Numbered from the stretch's first letter, positions 38,001 to 46,947 are shown. The stretch is DNA of 64,000 nucleotides from Monodelphis domestica (GCF_027887165.1 NC_077233.1:180257207-180321206); one strand, 5' to 3'. Notes: a model not told the origin generated them from the letters alone. A program made the numbers and translations.

Positions 38001-41000
38001 TAAACTCTTTGTGATATGGACTCCTTGGGTAAGCAGTTTCTAGAATCCTCAGAATGATATTTTTAAATGAATTTTACGTACGTAGGATTATGAAGGAAAC
38101 AGTTTGACAGTAATCAGATATAAAAATTTTGTATGCTTTAAACAATTATCTCAATTAAATAAAACAAAAAGTGTTTTTGCTTAAATAAATAGGCACATTA
38201 AACCTTGTGGACCTTTGACAAGGCCGTGGGCATGTCATGTTGGAAATTTAATTGAGAATAAGGTAACTAATATGAAAATATCTAATTTCCATTTGTTTCA
38301 AAATCACAGGTGCTGCTGAATACTATTGTAAAATTACAGGGGAGTGAGGTGGAGAAAAAAGGAGAAATGAGACCATAGTACACTGTACTCTGTAGGGGAA
38401 GAATTTTTACAAAATATGAGTTCTTCTGGCACATTTAAGATGCTTTTGTAGAAATTAATATAATTTCAGAAATTATATTCCTTGTTGAGAATGATTTTTT
38501 GTTTGTTGGAATAACATTTCAAAAAGGAGAAATTGACACTTGTGCTTTGCCAGATATGACATATAAATCATTTTTGATAAAGTTGTGAAGATTTAAAATT
38601 GTTGCTTCCTAGAGTTGGGATCTCTAAGACCTGGCAGAACAGTAGAACAACAAAAATGACTGGCATGAATACTAGCTTTATGAAGCTCTCTTTGTTTTCT
38701 CATTATAGCCTGTATTCTTTCCTCATGAGCTCTAATTTGCATAGTTCAGTACTTAGGTGTTACAAAGTTACAGGAGAATTACTGTCTCATTGAAATCAGT
38801 TGTTAGATCTGGCAGAGTAAATAGGTTATGGAATCAACTATTTCATTGATGTTGCTAAGTTAACAACATTAAATTTTAAGTCTGACTTTTTACTTAAATT
38901 TTCAGGATGGTAAATGCATATACTTAAATTTAAACCTAAATAATCTGATTTTTAAAAAGATCTCTTTTACTATAAATATCTACTTGATTCTTTGGCTTGC
39001 CAGAAATACGAATTTAGCTTGAAAATAATTTTTGTTAGATAAACTTTCTCTTAATTTATCTTTAACCATTTAATCTCGAGCATATTAAATGGATCTCCAA
39101 ATTTAATTTTGTTTTATTGTTAGCATCTTAGCCTCCTAAAAACCTGTTAGTTTTCAAAGTTAAAATGATTAGTTATTAAAGCATAGACTTTTATTTTTCA
39201 GCCCCCCATTGACTCCATAGCAAACATTGCTACTTCAAAACCTTCAGCCTACTTCTTATAAGTTATTGTGCTCCCTAATTTCTTCTTAATCTGTCATGAT
39301 TTTACTTCTGAAATAGTAAATATTTCAGTTTGTGTGGATTTGATTTGGCTTGATAACTTCTATGGTTTGGGTTCAATATTTCCCAAAACAGCTTCTCTAG
39401 AAGATGTTTCATTGTTTTTAAAAATAAAAGTTTGGGTCATTAAAAAACATTTTCTTTTTTTATAGTTGATATTTAAGAAAATTTATGTTCTTTTTATGAT
39501 AGAAGGAGGTGGGTGTAAACTATTGGAAAACAAGACAGGAAATTTCATTGTTAGAATAAATGATTCCCAGTTGAGGATTGGATATGTTAAATGTCATCAA
39601 GATATCTTTAAAGGCAGATGAGTTTTCTCTGTAACAAAATTGTGTATCCAGCTCTTGTTCAGATAGTTGGAAAAGATCTTGATATTACTTCAAATATCTA
39701 ATAGCTACAATGTAGAGGTTAAGTAAGTCATAAGGTTCATAAGCTCTATTAAAACTTTTCTTTAAGTGGACTTTTACGTTAAAAAAAACACCATAATATT
39801 AAATAACAGGAAATGTAATATTTTCCAATGTCATCATGATAGGATGAACTTTAGTCTGCTATAAGTCTTCCATGCAAATATTCAAACTGATATTAAAACC
39901 ATCCACTTGACAATAAGTTTGAATGGTGTCTTAAGTCACATAAAGGAACTGAAGTGATCAAAAAGCAAATGAAATGTTGGAATAGTAAATAGTAAATATT
40001 AAAGCAATATTTCTCAAAGTATTTTCACGTGAATAGTTACTACATGAGAAACTTAAAATCTAGTGATAAATTCTAGAACATGAAGTTATTGGGCACTAAA
40101 ATTTTTGCTTGCCTGAAGTGTTTTTCAATATGACAGTACCCTCAATTTTTTCTTGAAATTTCTTTTCCTCTCATTTGAATTATTTCTGAGGATGTTCCAT
40201 GTTTTCAAACCTCCCTCCCCTGTGTTGCGAGTTTCCTCATATTTCAAGTATAAAAATGTTCTGTGGACAAACATGCTCAGGAAAGCATTTTTATAATTTT
40301 TGTTATATAAAGATAATTATGGGCATATGGTGTTGTGTCTAGATACAAATGCTGCCTGACCGCCTCTCCTGTGTTGTACAGGGGGTGGGGGGGAGGTGGG
40401 AGGTTTGTGTGTATTGTGGTGGGGAAACTTTGGGCCTGGGCATGAGGTTGTCTTTATTCTGTGATTAATAAGTCCAAAGGGACTATGAATGCCAATTACA
40501 ATGTGTATTTCAATATACGATGGCCATGTTTGTTTCAGAATGTGTTTACAAAATAGCTTTGATTGTATGACTCTAGGCAAGTCATTTAACCATTGTATCT
40601 TCTAGAGTTGTGAGAATGAAATGAGTTATTTGTGACCAAATGAGATAAGATTTAAAAATTATTTTGCCAACCTCTAGAGTTCTTTGTTAAATGCTTATTA
40701 TTGTTATTTACTCAAAATTAATTTTTTGCATTTTATGCAAAAGTTAAGTTATTTCAGTTAGTATGTAAGTGTTATTATTATGTTAGATTCTGGAGGGATA
40801 TGAGAAATGATTCTTATCCTTGAGAAACATGACATGTTGGAGAAAGAAGAACTTCAAACCAATTAGAAACAGTAATTAAATTCTGAACAATATGATACTG
40901 ACAGTTTGATAGGATTGTAGGGGAGAGAGGGGTTTTTAATCCGGGATAGAGGAAGCTTGAATTTCAGCTGGGTTTTGAGAAGAAAAATGGTAGGATTTTA

Positions 41001-44000
41001 GGTGGGGGATAGGAAAAGAAGAGTTATTTCAGTAGATGGGAAATGAGGATGGTGTATGTGTGGGGGAAGAAGAGTCTGGGGGAGATTGGAAGATATTTGT
41101 TGGACAAAAGTGGGAAATCAGATACTATGGGACCCAGAGTATTTTAAAGTCCTTGGAAAACAGGCAAAATTTAGACATAGAATAGTTAGTAATAATCCAT
41201 CGTGGCTATTTGTTTTCAGTATATTCATATTCTTAAAATTTCTGTCTTTCATTTTGGCTTCCTGGCTTTTTTTTTTAAACATTAAAAAGTCTTCTATTTT
41301 GCACAGTTAAACTTAATTTCACTTTAAATTGCTGAATGTTTAACAAAAACCCTCTCTACCTTTAAGAGGTAAGTAGTCCCTTTTCCTAAAGACTTCAATG
41401 CTGGTCTCTGTTCTCATGGTCCTTGTTTTGTAGGATCAGCAGAAAGTGAATAATGTGGATAGCATACTGGACTTAAGTGTGAAGAATACTTGATTTTAAT
41501 TTGACTGATACCTCTTAACTATATGACCATGGACAAGCTATTTAACTTGTAGCCTCAGTTTACTTATCTGAAAAATGAGGGAGTTGGACTAGAGGTTCAC
41601 TTTGGGATCCTTCCAACTCTGGATCTATGAGGAGTTTGTGTATTCTTTTCTCCTTAACTGCCTTTTCTATACCATTGCATGGCCACTACAATTTAACAAC
41701 TTCACACCTTCATTCCACTATGCTTGCATTATTATTATTTTTTACTTAAAAGATGGAATATAATTATTTTATTCATTTATTTGTGGAGACAATCAAATGC
41801 TTTTGCTTGCATTTAGTCTTGATTCTTGTTGCCATCTATTGATTTGTCCAACACTCATACTTTCACTCCTCCCTTTTAAAAATGTTTAATTGATTCTCTT
41901 TTTTAATGTTTTGAATTCTTTTACCTCCATTCTAACTCCTTTCATCATTGATGACTTCAGTATTCATTTGCTTTGATTATTTTTCACATCCTGGTTGTAC
42001 TTTTGCATTCTCATGAACTTCATCTCCATTCTGATCACACCTTTAAAGTCAAATGATTTGAAGTTGTGAAGCTCCTTTCTGACCACAATTTACTGCCCCT
42101 CTGTTCTCATAGGCACTTCCCTTTAACTTTTTTATACTATTCTCTTGATCTTTCCATCATTGTTTTCCCTGTCAACACTGTTTTAGTTTCACTTCTTCCT
42201 TTAGTCTTAACCTTGAAGGTATCCATTTCAACAATTTATTTCCCTCCACCTCTCAGATTTTCCCTCACACCCCCTACCCCTCTAGCTTTTTTTCTTTCTA
42301 TTTTTCCTGAACTGTTTGAGTCCCAGCTCTGCTACTTTTTAACTGTATAACTTTGGGTACTTCACTCTTGTATCAGTTTTCTTAATTTATAAGAGGACTA
42401 GTTCTTTAAGCCTCCTGTTCTTACCTCTATTCCCATTCTACTTTGCCTATGTAGATATTTTTTTTTGCCTTTTACTTGACTAAAAATATTAAAGACATCT
42501 TTTGTCAGCTCCCTCTTCCTTCTCTTATTACCTCAAAATTTATTTTCAATCATTTTTTTCTCTTCTAGAAGAATTAGATAGCTCTCCTTGACCAAGGCTA
42601 ACCTTTACTCTTGTGCTCTTTGACCTCTTCTTTCCTCCTGGGACCTTTTTATCTGTCCTTCCCTCCTTTTCTTTAATGCTTCCCTCTCAGTACTTTTTAA
42701 AAAAGTTTTATCAATGCTTCTGAATTTGCTCTTTATTTAATCCTCCCTCTTTCCCATGCACTCTCCCTTATAACAGCTAAAACCAGACAAAACTAAGACA
42801 CCTAATGTTGAAAAATGTATCTGATAGTCCCATAAAACATTCTGTGCCTTCCACAAGTTCCATTAACAACTATGCTTATTTAATCATTCTAATTTGTGTT
42901 ATTTTCTGTCTTGGGAATTTTATTCATCCCCTTGACTTTAATTACCATTTCTGCCTTGGATTCTCAATTCTATATAATAGCTAAAACCAAACACTACTGA
43001 GTTCCAGCCCTGCCAAACTATTAGCATATCTCATTGGTACCCTTAAATTTAGCATGTTTAATACTGAGATCATCTCCCTGAGATTCCAAATATATTTTTT
43101 CTCGTTTCTCTATTTGCCATGACCATTTTGTGTAGTCACTCAGATATAGATCTCTATATTTTGAACTCTTCCTCTCACTTTGTACAGCCCCATAGTAGAT
43201 CCTATAGCAGTGTTGGTGAAGATGTGGCATATGTGCCCTGGTGTGCTAGAGGGGGCTACTCCCTTCCCTTTCTCCACTGCGCCTGAGGACATTTTTTGCA
43301 TGCCCTGCCCCTCTGTCCAGCAGACCAATGCTCACAGGCAACTTTGAAGGTACAGTTTGGACATGTAATCTCTAAAAGGTTTGCTAACACTGTCCTATAG
43401 AATCAACAGGACCTCCCATAGTATCTTCTGTATTTTTTCCCCATTCACTGTCTCTGTCCCAGTTTATAGGCTTCCTGTCTTCAGTCTTTGTGATGGTCAA
43501 TTTATCCTTCAGAAAAATATTTATTAGCTTTCTCAGAGGAAGCCTTTGATTTGTTTATAAGAAAAAAACACTATCTTAGCTGTCATTTAAAGCACTATTT
43601 AACCTGGTTCCAGAATACCTTTTTAGCTTTGTGTCCTATGTTCTCTTATCTGTTATTGTAGCCAACCCAGAATTGTGGTTGGTCTCTGAACTCACTCTGC
43701 CTACACCTACCTCAATGAATTTCATGTTTCCTTATGCCAGTCTTATTAAATCTTGTCCATCAAAATTATTTCAGTATTGGTTTCAGGTGCTACCTTTTCC
43801 ATGAAACCTTCCTTGACACCTCTCTTTACCTTTCTTCAAAACTGAAAATAATCTTTTCTCATGTTACTTTTAAGTACTTTGTTTGGTTCCTTGTTTTAGC
43901 ACTATTTCTCATCCCTAATTGGATTATAAAATTTTTGATGTGTTTTTCATTTTTTGTGTCTTGCATCTAGAATAGTACCTTTGTACATAGTTGGTGCTTA

Positions 44001-45293
44001 ATGAATATGTTGAATCTGAATGTGGTATTTTCAATAAAATGTTTATAAATACAAAAATGTAAAACTTTCTTAGTTTGTTGGTCTTAGAAATGTTTAATTA
44101 CATATGGTTAGTGTAACAAATTTTAGATAACTCTGCAAGGGCCCTATAATTAGGAGTGAGGCTTGACTTTGAGAAGAGAACCCAGTAGAAACAGTTCCTC
44201 AAATATGGCTTTAACTGCTATAATAAAATCTTTTTACTTTTTACATCTGGAAGTAAAACAGGACTGTTGATGAATTTTCTAGAACCTTAAACCAAAATCC
44301 AGAAAGGCTTTTTTTTTTTTTAAATCAAAGTCAGGCTGGGGGTAGGGAACCCAGTACAGTCAGATTAGTTGGTTAATTTTTAGTCCTTAGGGTTCCCACA
44401 GTTGTTGGGTTGGGCTCTAGAGATGTGTTAAGTCTAAAAATAAGATTTGGAATCAGCCAATCCAGACCTGATTAAAATGATAGTACATATCAAAAGAAAT
44501 ACATATTATAATGTAATGTTATATATTTAATAATCTGAAATGAATTTTTTCATAGTCAGCTCCTGTTATATTAACTGTTATAGGGTTTTAGGGAAAGGTT
44601 TCAGGGAAGGGTAACAGAAGATAACACTAATAAAATAAAATATAAAGGATTTCTAGCAGGGCATAGCAATACAGGTTGGCAGCCTGGGATATGATGCAAT
44701 ATCAAAATTCTACAGACCTTGGCTGGGTCAGGATTCTAAGACATTTGGGAAACTCTTTTTTCTCAAGCTAATCAGACTAGAAGGTGTGCCTAATGGTCTC
44801 ATTGAAGAAACCAACTGAGGAGCTGCCATGGACTTTGGAATTTTGATCTTGCACCGTCCCAGGCTGCCAGCCTACATTGGTATGCCCTGCTAGAAATCCT
44901 TTCCTATATTACCTATGATTGGCTTTTTTACAAAAACTAAAATTTAGCAGTAATATCATTGTTTTGTACTGTGTTAGAATGGAAAATTTAAGTGTTATGT
45001 TTTATAACATTACTGAGCAATTTTTAAAACTTTTTCTTTTTTTCCTAGGTCTTAGTGGCGCAATGGCTAGTATAAGCGTTCGTTCAAGTACTCCAGGCTC
45101 TCCTACTCATGTAAGCAGTGGATCGAATGCTAGTCGAAGGAGAAATGGACTCCATGATGTGGATTTGAACACTTTCATATCAGAAGAAATGGCACTCCAC
45201 TTGGACAATGGTGGAACTAGAAAGCGTACCTCAGCCCAATGTGGCGATGTCATTACAGACTCACCAACTCATAAACGCAACAGAATGATCTAA
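10812..45293 (+). CDS. HAPSTR1: HAPSTR1 (C16orf72) orthologue, four-exon spliced CDS, 274 aa
   Basis: Joining 10812-11034, 12022-12102, 21666-21941 and 45049-45293 gives 825 nt, i.e. 274 residues plus TAA. I recognise the product as C16orf72/HAPSTR1/TAPR1 (human form about 275 aa). Known role: a nuclear stress-response protein that binds the giant E3 ligase HUWE1 and tempers stress and p53 signalling. Visible layout: acidic N-terminus (1-50, E/Q-rich); two related motifs at 59-74 and 86-101, each with FQN, ATAV and LYK; a basic stretch 131-139 (KKRRRTIRR), a plausible nuclear localisation signal; a Pro/Ser/Thr-rich linker about 150-181; a Ser-rich segment 201-222; and a basic C-terminus (HKRNRMI). 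No signal peptide or membrane segment is seen. All three introns are phase 1. The start ATG has A at -3 and G at +4, and an in-frame stop lies upstream at 10659-10661. Because it has introns this is the parental locus, not a retrocopy like human HAPSTR2. No frameshift or damage is seen. Confidence 0.96.
11035..12021 (+). other. HAPSTR1: HAPSTR1 intron 1
   Basis: 987-bp GT-AG intron, mostly inside the CpG island. It holds a series of same-strand CAAAATGGCG-type motifs (separate entry). Open frames here are GC-composition artefacts. No interspersed repeats are seen, which suggests selection against insertion. Confidence 0.85.
11126..11965 (+). promoter_or_regulatory. Cluster of YY1-type motifs in intron 1
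   Basis: CAAAATGGCGG at 11126-11136, CAAGATGGCG at 11407-11416, CAAAATGGCG at 11740-11749 and 11940-11949, and a weaker AACATGGCCG at 11956-11965. All are on the + strand. The core AANATGGCG is the YY1 consensus. The first continues into CGGAAG, an ETS/GABP-type core. Confidence 0.7.
12022..12102 (+). CDS. HAPSTR1: HAPSTR1 coding exon 2 (81 bp)
   Basis: Exactly 27 codons, phase 1 on both sides (symmetrical). The acceptor is ttccttag and the donor AAAG|gtaaag. Encodes residues 75-101, starting DRVCQQQGLSLW and ending in a second FQN-ATAV-LYK motif like the end of exon 1. Skipping it would keep the frame and delete the second motif. Confidence 0.95.
13780..13960 (-). mobile_element. MIR3-type SINE
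   Basis: AGGAATGGAAGGGATCCTCA, CATTTTACATTTGAGGAGTC and AAGTGGCAGAACTGGCTTCA. Confidence 0.55.
14020..14205 (-). mobile_element. MIR-type SINE with internal 30-bp duplication
   Basis: GTGCGGAAACAAGCACACAG, AAGGCCACATAGCACAGAGA and GGATTTGAACCTAGAC. The stretch 14091-14120 is repeated perfectly at 14121-14150. Confidence 0.6.
14265..14361. repeat. AT-rich palindrome cluster
   Basis: TTCTTAAATTATTTAAGAA (palindromic) near 14276-14294 and a near copy at 14340-14357, with TAAGAATTA variants between. It abuts the MER58-like element. Confidence 0.6.
14362..14562 (+). mobile_element. hAT relic, MER58-like
   Basis: Begins TAGTACTTCTCAACCTTTTT then GGTCTCAGGGTCC, and ends TAGAAAAACCACTG. The head matches MER58 (hAT-Charlie) from memory. 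Flanking duplication is not clear. Confidence 0.6.
15395..15605 (+). mobile_element. MIR3-type SINE
   Basis: GCATGGTACATTGGAAAGAA, GGCTTGGGTTCAAATTC, TTAATTGTAAAATAAGGTAG. Confidence 0.6.
16565..16775 (+). mobile_element. Two MIR-type SINE fragments in series
   Basis: First: TGGAATCAAGAGAACTGATA with TAACTCTGGGCC. Second: TGTCGGGAGTCAGGAGATCT with GGGTTCTAGTGCC. Confidence 0.5.
16946..17113 (-). mobile_element. tRNA-derived CORE-type SINE
   Basis: CACACCTTCTTAGTATCATT, AGACAGAAGAGTAGCAAGGG, CAGATTTGAACTCAGGTCC; worn head at 17113. Confidence 0.7.
17375..17500 (-). mobile_element. MIR-type SINE fragment
   Basis: GAAAGAGGTTGAGTGACTTC, CATGGTCACATATCTGGG. Confidence 0.45.
18455..18670 (+). 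mobile_element. MIR-type SINE
   Basis: GTTTCCTCATCTGCAAAATG, CCACAGGGTTCTTGTGAG and a worn 5' part. Confidence 0.55.
20832..20997 (-). mobile_element. tRNA-derived CORE-type SINE, worn
   Basis: AACCCTTATACTTGCTTTCT, GACTCCCCCAGGGTCACACA; tRNA head poorly preserved. Confidence 0.6.
21666..21941 (+). CDS. HAPSTR1: HAPSTR1 coding exon 3 (276 bp)
   Basis: Acceptor aacag after a T-rich tract; donor CATG|gtaaag; 92 codons, phase 1 on both sides. Encodes residues 102-193: ESVDAHQRSFDLGIQ, the basic KKRRRTIRR stretch, FLCGKVPPPR, then a Ser/Thr-rich segment ending AIALH. The reading frame continues only GKAF before a stop if the donor is not used. Confidence 0.95.
22095..22134. repeat. TA-rich near-perfect palindrome
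   Basis: (AT)n, then GTATGTACATATACATAC, then (AT)n. The two halves are close to reverse complements, so it can extrude a cruciform or hairpin. Confidence 0.7.
22541..22678 (-). mobile_element. tRNA-SINE, 5' part missing
   Basis: Poly(T), ATCCATACCTTCTTAGAATT, GTTAAGTGACTTGTCCATGG and CAGAATTGAATT; the tRNA box A end is absent. Confidence 0.6.
22855..23075 (-). mobile_element. MIR-type SINE
   Basis: ACAGATGAAGAAACAGGTTC, TTAACAATGCCATATCCACA and GTAAATAGCAGAACTGTG. Confidence 0.5.
23565..23980 (-). mobile_element. L2 LINE relic, antisense
   Basis: TTTGTTAGGCACTATGCTAA, TTGAATCTTGAAGGACACTA and AGGCCAGTGTATCTGGATC. Confidence 0.6.
24289..24480 (+). mobile_element. hAT element resembling URR1/SPIN
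   Basis: 192 bp with ends TAGTGGTTCTCAACC and GGTTGAGAAACGCTG. The interior (TACAGTTCCTCATGTTGC, TAATTTTGCTACAGTTATGA) resembles the rodent URR1 and SPIN-related hAT-Charlie elements as I remember them. Flanks ATCTAGAG (24281-24288) and ATCTACTT (24481-24488) match at 5 of 8 bases. Confidence 0.75.
24484..24675 (+). mobile_element. Second hAT element abutting the first
   Basis: Same family as 43208-43392: left end GTTGGCGAAGAAGG, interior GCATCTGAGGACATTTTTC, right end AAAAGGTTCACCATCACTG. The outer 5' bases are worn. The right flank ATCTCTAG (24676-24683) resembles the target flanks of the neighbouring element. Confidence 0.75.
25206..25381 (-). mobile_element. tRNA-derived CORE-type SINE
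   Basis: Full-length minus copy: A-tail complement at left, GCAGTAAGGGCTAGGTGATT, GAGCCACTTAGCTGCCCC at right. Confidence 0.75.
25575..25670 (-). mobile_element. MIR3-type SINE fragment
   Basis: CTAGAGGGGACCTTAGAGGC and CTTTACAGATAAGG. Confidence 0.5.
25840..26150 (-). mobile_element. L2 LINE relic, antisense, with 25-bp duplication
   Basis: CAGTAAATGTTTATTAATTA, TTCAAGGAGCTTACATTCTT. An exact 25-bp direct repeat lies at 26013-26037 and 26038-26062. Confidence 0.6.
27009..28031 (+). mobile_element. About 1-kb hAT element with nested repeats
   Basis: Ends TAGTGGTTTCCAAAGTGGGG and TTTTGGAGACCACTG; flanks GAATAGAC (27001-27008) and GAATGGAC (28032-28039), 7 of 8 identical. Inside lie L2-like pieces (about 27175-27900) and a retroposon tail near 27640-27715 with ACATCACCCTGTGACATCAT. 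No transposase frame survives. Confidence 0.65.
28165..28430 (+). mobile_element. MIR-type SINE, near full length
   Basis: AACTTGGAGTTAGGAAGTTC, CATTAGCTGTGGGACCCTGG, GTTTCCTCATTTGTAAAATG and a 3' part to GCTAGCTATTAC. Confidence 0.7.
29460..30235 (-). mobile_element. L1 LINE 3' portion, antisense
   Basis: Antisense to the marsupial L1 3' region: AAGCAAAATAAATTCTCATA, GATCATTGCATTGATCGGAA, CATAGTTCCAAATTGCTTTC, GATCTGATAGGTGTGAGAT. Decayed, with a C-rich and T-rich patch near 30100. No intact ORF. Confidence 0.75.
30725..30870 (+). mobile_element. L2 LINE 3' terminus relic
   Basis: TAGAATGTGAGCTTTTTGAG, GCAGGGACTATTTGTATCCT and GCACATAGCAAGTACTTGAA. Confidence 0.65.
31914..32095 (+). mobile_element. 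tRNA-derived CORE-type SINE with TSD
   Basis: GGGACAGCTAGGTGGTTCAG head; box B partly deleted (GGTCAAATCTGG); tail GTGAGGGTTGTTTAAAAAA. Flanks TCTGCAATAG (31904-31913) and TCTGCTATAG (32096-32105) match at 9 of 10. Confidence 0.8.
32681..32885 (-). mobile_element. hAT relic, MER63-like
   Basis: Opposite orientation to the copies at 8720 and 61543. Recognised by AGTTCTTAACTTTTTGGCAT, CTATGGACCC, CCAATTATATTGAAATG and a terminal CAGGAACCACTC. Confidence 0.6.
33007..33200 (+). mobile_element. tRNA-derived CORE-type SINE, worn
   Basis: GGGGTAGCTAGGTGCCTCAA head, TTAAATCTGGCCTCAGATG, (AAAAC)-like tail near 33185. Confidence 0.7.
34257..34459 (+). mobile_element. Full-length tRNA-SINE with exact 15-bp TSD
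   Basis: GGGGCAGCTGGGTAGCTCAG head, intact box B region GGTTCAAATTT, GCCTTGGAGCCAATACACAG, poly(A) tail. AAAGTACTAGCTAAT is present at 34242-34256 and 34460-34474. Among the youngest insertions in the window, in sense orientation in intron 3. Confidence 0.92.
34620..34790 (-). mobile_element. MIR-type SINE
   Basis: TTATAGTTTGCCAAGTGCCT, TATGGGTGAGGAAACTGAAG and CAGAGGGGTTAAATAG. Confidence 0.55.
35495..35660 (+). mobile_element. MIR-type SINE
   Basis: GCATTGTGCAGTGGAAAGAA, GCATGTCACTTAACCTCTCT. Confidence 0.55.
36784..36917 (-). mobile_element. 5'-truncated tRNA-SINE with 17-bp TSD
   Basis: Poly(T), AAACCCTTACCTTCTGTCTT and GTCACACAGCTGGGAAGTGT, stopping at GAGGCC so the tRNA promoter head is missing. 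AAGTTCTATATACTTTT occurs at 36767-36783 and 36918-36934. Confidence 0.85.
37410..37810 (-). mobile_element. L3/CR1-type LINE relic, antisense
   Basis: GATTTGGAAGGGAGTTCTGC, CTTCTGCTTGAAAACCTCTA, GTTCCTAGCTCTTCCCTTTG and CAAATCTAATTCCTCTTCCA follow the antisense 3' end of CR1-clade LINEs. The minus-strand open frame here is not a gene. Confidence 0.6.
37994..38370 (-). mobile_element. hAT relic, longer MER63-like copy
   Basis: Head GTTCTTAAACTCTTTGTG, then CTCAGAATGATATTTTTAAA and an interior GAAAATATCTAATTTCC...AAAATCACAGGTGCTGCT pattern that matches longer MER63 members from memory. Right end not defined. Confidence 0.45.
40540..40700 (+). mobile_element. MIR-type SINE fragment
   Basis: GTATGACTCTAGGCAAGTCA followed by a worn core and AAATGCTTATTATTG. 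Confidence 0.45.
40750..41165 (-). mobile_element. L2 LINE relic, antisense
   Basis: TTCTTATCCTTGAGAAACAT, CTTGAATTTCAGCTGGGTTT and GTATTTTAAAGTCCTTGG. Confidence 0.5.
41445..41635 (+). mobile_element. MIR3-type SINE
   Basis: GTTTACTTATCTGAAAAATG, GAGTTGGACTAGAGG and GGATCCTTCCAACTCTGGAT. Confidence 0.55.
41650..44015 (+). mobile_element. L2 LINE relic, about 2.2 kb, interrupted by a hAT
   Basis: Pyrimidine-rich sense L2 text: CCTTTCTGACCACAATTTAC, GGTGCTACCTTTTCCATGAA, and a 3' end TGTACATAGTTGGTGCTTAA. The hAT at 43208-43392 sits inside it with its target duplication. Open frame 42066-42350 is L2-derived. Reverse-transcriptase coding is broken by stops. Confidence 0.6.
43208..43392 (+). 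mobile_element. hAT non-autonomous element with exact 8-bp TSD
   Basis: 185 bp, beginning CAGTGTTGGTGAA and ending TTTGCTAACACTG (inverted ends), flanked by exact TCCTATAG duplications at 43200-43207 and 43393-43400. It is inserted in an L2 relic. Same family as the copies at 24484 and 54314. Confidence 0.85.
44644..44902. repeat. Long inverted repeat (foldback / MITE-like)
   Basis: Left arm 44644-44723 and right arm 44825-44902 are reverse complements at roughly 84% identity with one 2-nt gap, separated by about 101 bp. Both arms start AAAGGATTTCTAGCAGGGCA at their outer ends. The complementarity extends weakly outward (AATATA). I found no clear target duplication. It could be a non-autonomous DNA transposon or a local inverted duplication; as RNA it would fold into a long hairpin in intron 3. 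Confidence 0.85.
45049..45293 (+). CDS. HAPSTR1: HAPSTR1 coding exon 4, C-terminal
   Basis: The acceptor is a long polypyrimidine tract ending tttcctag at 45048. Encodes residues 194-274: Ser-rich SVRSSTPGSPTHVSSGSN, SRRRNG, DVDLNTFISEEMALHLDN and the basic tail THKRNRMI, then TAA at 45291-45293. SP/TP dipeptides (TPGSP, DSPTH) are possible proline-directed phosphorylation sites by motif only. Confidence 0.95.
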
Positions 45294-46305
45294 ACTGCAA
45301 AATTTTCAAACCCACCATGCTGCTTGAAAGCCACTTGATCCTCAACATACTATTGAAAAGGAAACAGGAGGCCATCTTCCCTTGTTCACTGTTTAAGACA
45401 AGTGAATTCAATAATGATTGCCATAAAGGAAGTTTTAGGTATTACAGTAGATGCCTCTTGTAACTATGGCTTTCTTAAACTATAATCCTAGCAGAGGACA
45501 TCAGATATTGTGTAGTAGTTAGCAAGATCATCATAGGCAAACATGTATCCGTTCCAAGGCTAAAAGTGACCTTACTTGTATTCTTAAAGGGAAAGGAAAT
45601 ATCAGATGTTTATTTGGTTATAGAATGCTTTTTTGTCCTTTATTTCCTGCTGTGTTGAGTATTTTGCTTCAACAGTATTTGCCAGTTGACTGAAATTGTC
45701 TAAAACATGACTTGGCATATTTGTCAAATCTGCAGGCTTCCATTTTCGCAGCACTGTACCATGCACCTAGTTTCTATATAGTAACAGTGTGCAAGTTATA
45801 AATATTGGACTGTGCCCTTTTTAGTTTTAAAAGCAGTTGATAATTCTGGTGATTGTGTGATAATGTAAAGAGGTGCTATGATGGTCATGCAATTAATACT
45901 TAATATTGAATCAATACAAGGATCTTTATTGGATTCACTTTGTGTGTTTTAGTGCTCTAAAAGTAGCAATATTAAACTTTTCCCCAATTAACCTCATAGA
46001 CTTTAAAATTTTCAGTTTTGAAATGATATAATGTACTTATTTACATGCCGGTACTGTCCTTGTGGTAAGTGTAAGCACTGCAGACTACACTCTGAGTGAC
46101 CTAAATTTAGAGAGGTCTTGAAATTTGAGAATAGGCTTCCTTTTGGGTTCAGTATTAGTGAAGGGGTAGGTATCGTATGCAACTATATATCCAGTTTTAC
46201 ATTTCTCATGAATGCCCATGTTTGTGGCAGGTGTTACTTTGGGTTGGGTGGAGGGTAAAGGTATGCATTTTTGCCTGCTAATGAACAAGATATGATCACT
46301 GTTTA

Positions 46306-46325
46306 AATAAAAGGGGGGGGAGGGG
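46306..46325 (+). terminator. Candidate proximal poly(A) signal
   Basis: AATAAA followed directly by a run of eight or more G and then AGGGGAAA. G-rich downstream sequence can promote cleavage and polyadenylation. It would give a 3' UTR of about 1.0 kb. Confidence 0.45.
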
Positions 46326-46947
46326 AAACCAATTGGAATATCATTCTTAAAAAATGGAATCTCATACAGGTTCTATAATTGTTAGGTAGACCTAAACAAA
46401 AGTTCTTTCCAGAAGACTTCTGGACAAATGTAAAACCTCTTATAGCTACAATGTTTTGAAGCATGTTTTATCTTCATCTTCTAATATCTTGAACCACATG
46501 TAGTGTTCTTTAGATGAAGAACTTAATGTAAGCCTGCCAGCCGCTGTAATTTACTAAATGGCATTCTTACATCACGTAGGACAAAGATAAGAGTGTTTCC
46601 TTGCCCTTTATCAGTTATTTACTATTTTTATCTCAAGACTATTGCAAATCAATGTAGGGATTTTCCAATAATTAATTATAGCACTTAGCTAAAGTTTGCA
46701 GTTTATTGAACCACTTTGTTACTTAAAATAGTCTTGTGAAGACTTAAATGAAATTTGGCTAAAGTTGACCCTAATACTCATTGGACTAGAAGGACGTGAA
46801 TGGAATTTTGCAAGTTTGGAATGAACTGAGATTCTGGACTCTTTTTTTTTTTTAACCTTACTTTTCGTGCTTGAGCTTGAAATGAAAATCCATTCTAAGA
46901 CAAAATTTAGGCATGATTTTAAAAATCGTCCACTTTTGCAGAATGAC

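Larger units (their letters stand above)
21942..45048 (+). other. HAPSTR1: HAPSTR1 intron 3
   Basis: 23.1-kb GT-AG intron holding most of the window's hAT elements, an L1 3' end, L2 and L3/CR1 relics, several tRNA-SINEs and a long inverted repeat just before exon 4. Stretches 19.0-20.8 kb (intron 2), 38.4-40.5 kb and 34.8-35.5 kb are plain AT-rich DNA. No extra coding exon was recognised. Confidence 0.85.

Noticed and set aside
42066..42350. 94-codon frame in intron 3
   Set aside because: Lies in a sense L2 relic; hydrophobic, low-complexity product from pyrimidine-rich DNA.
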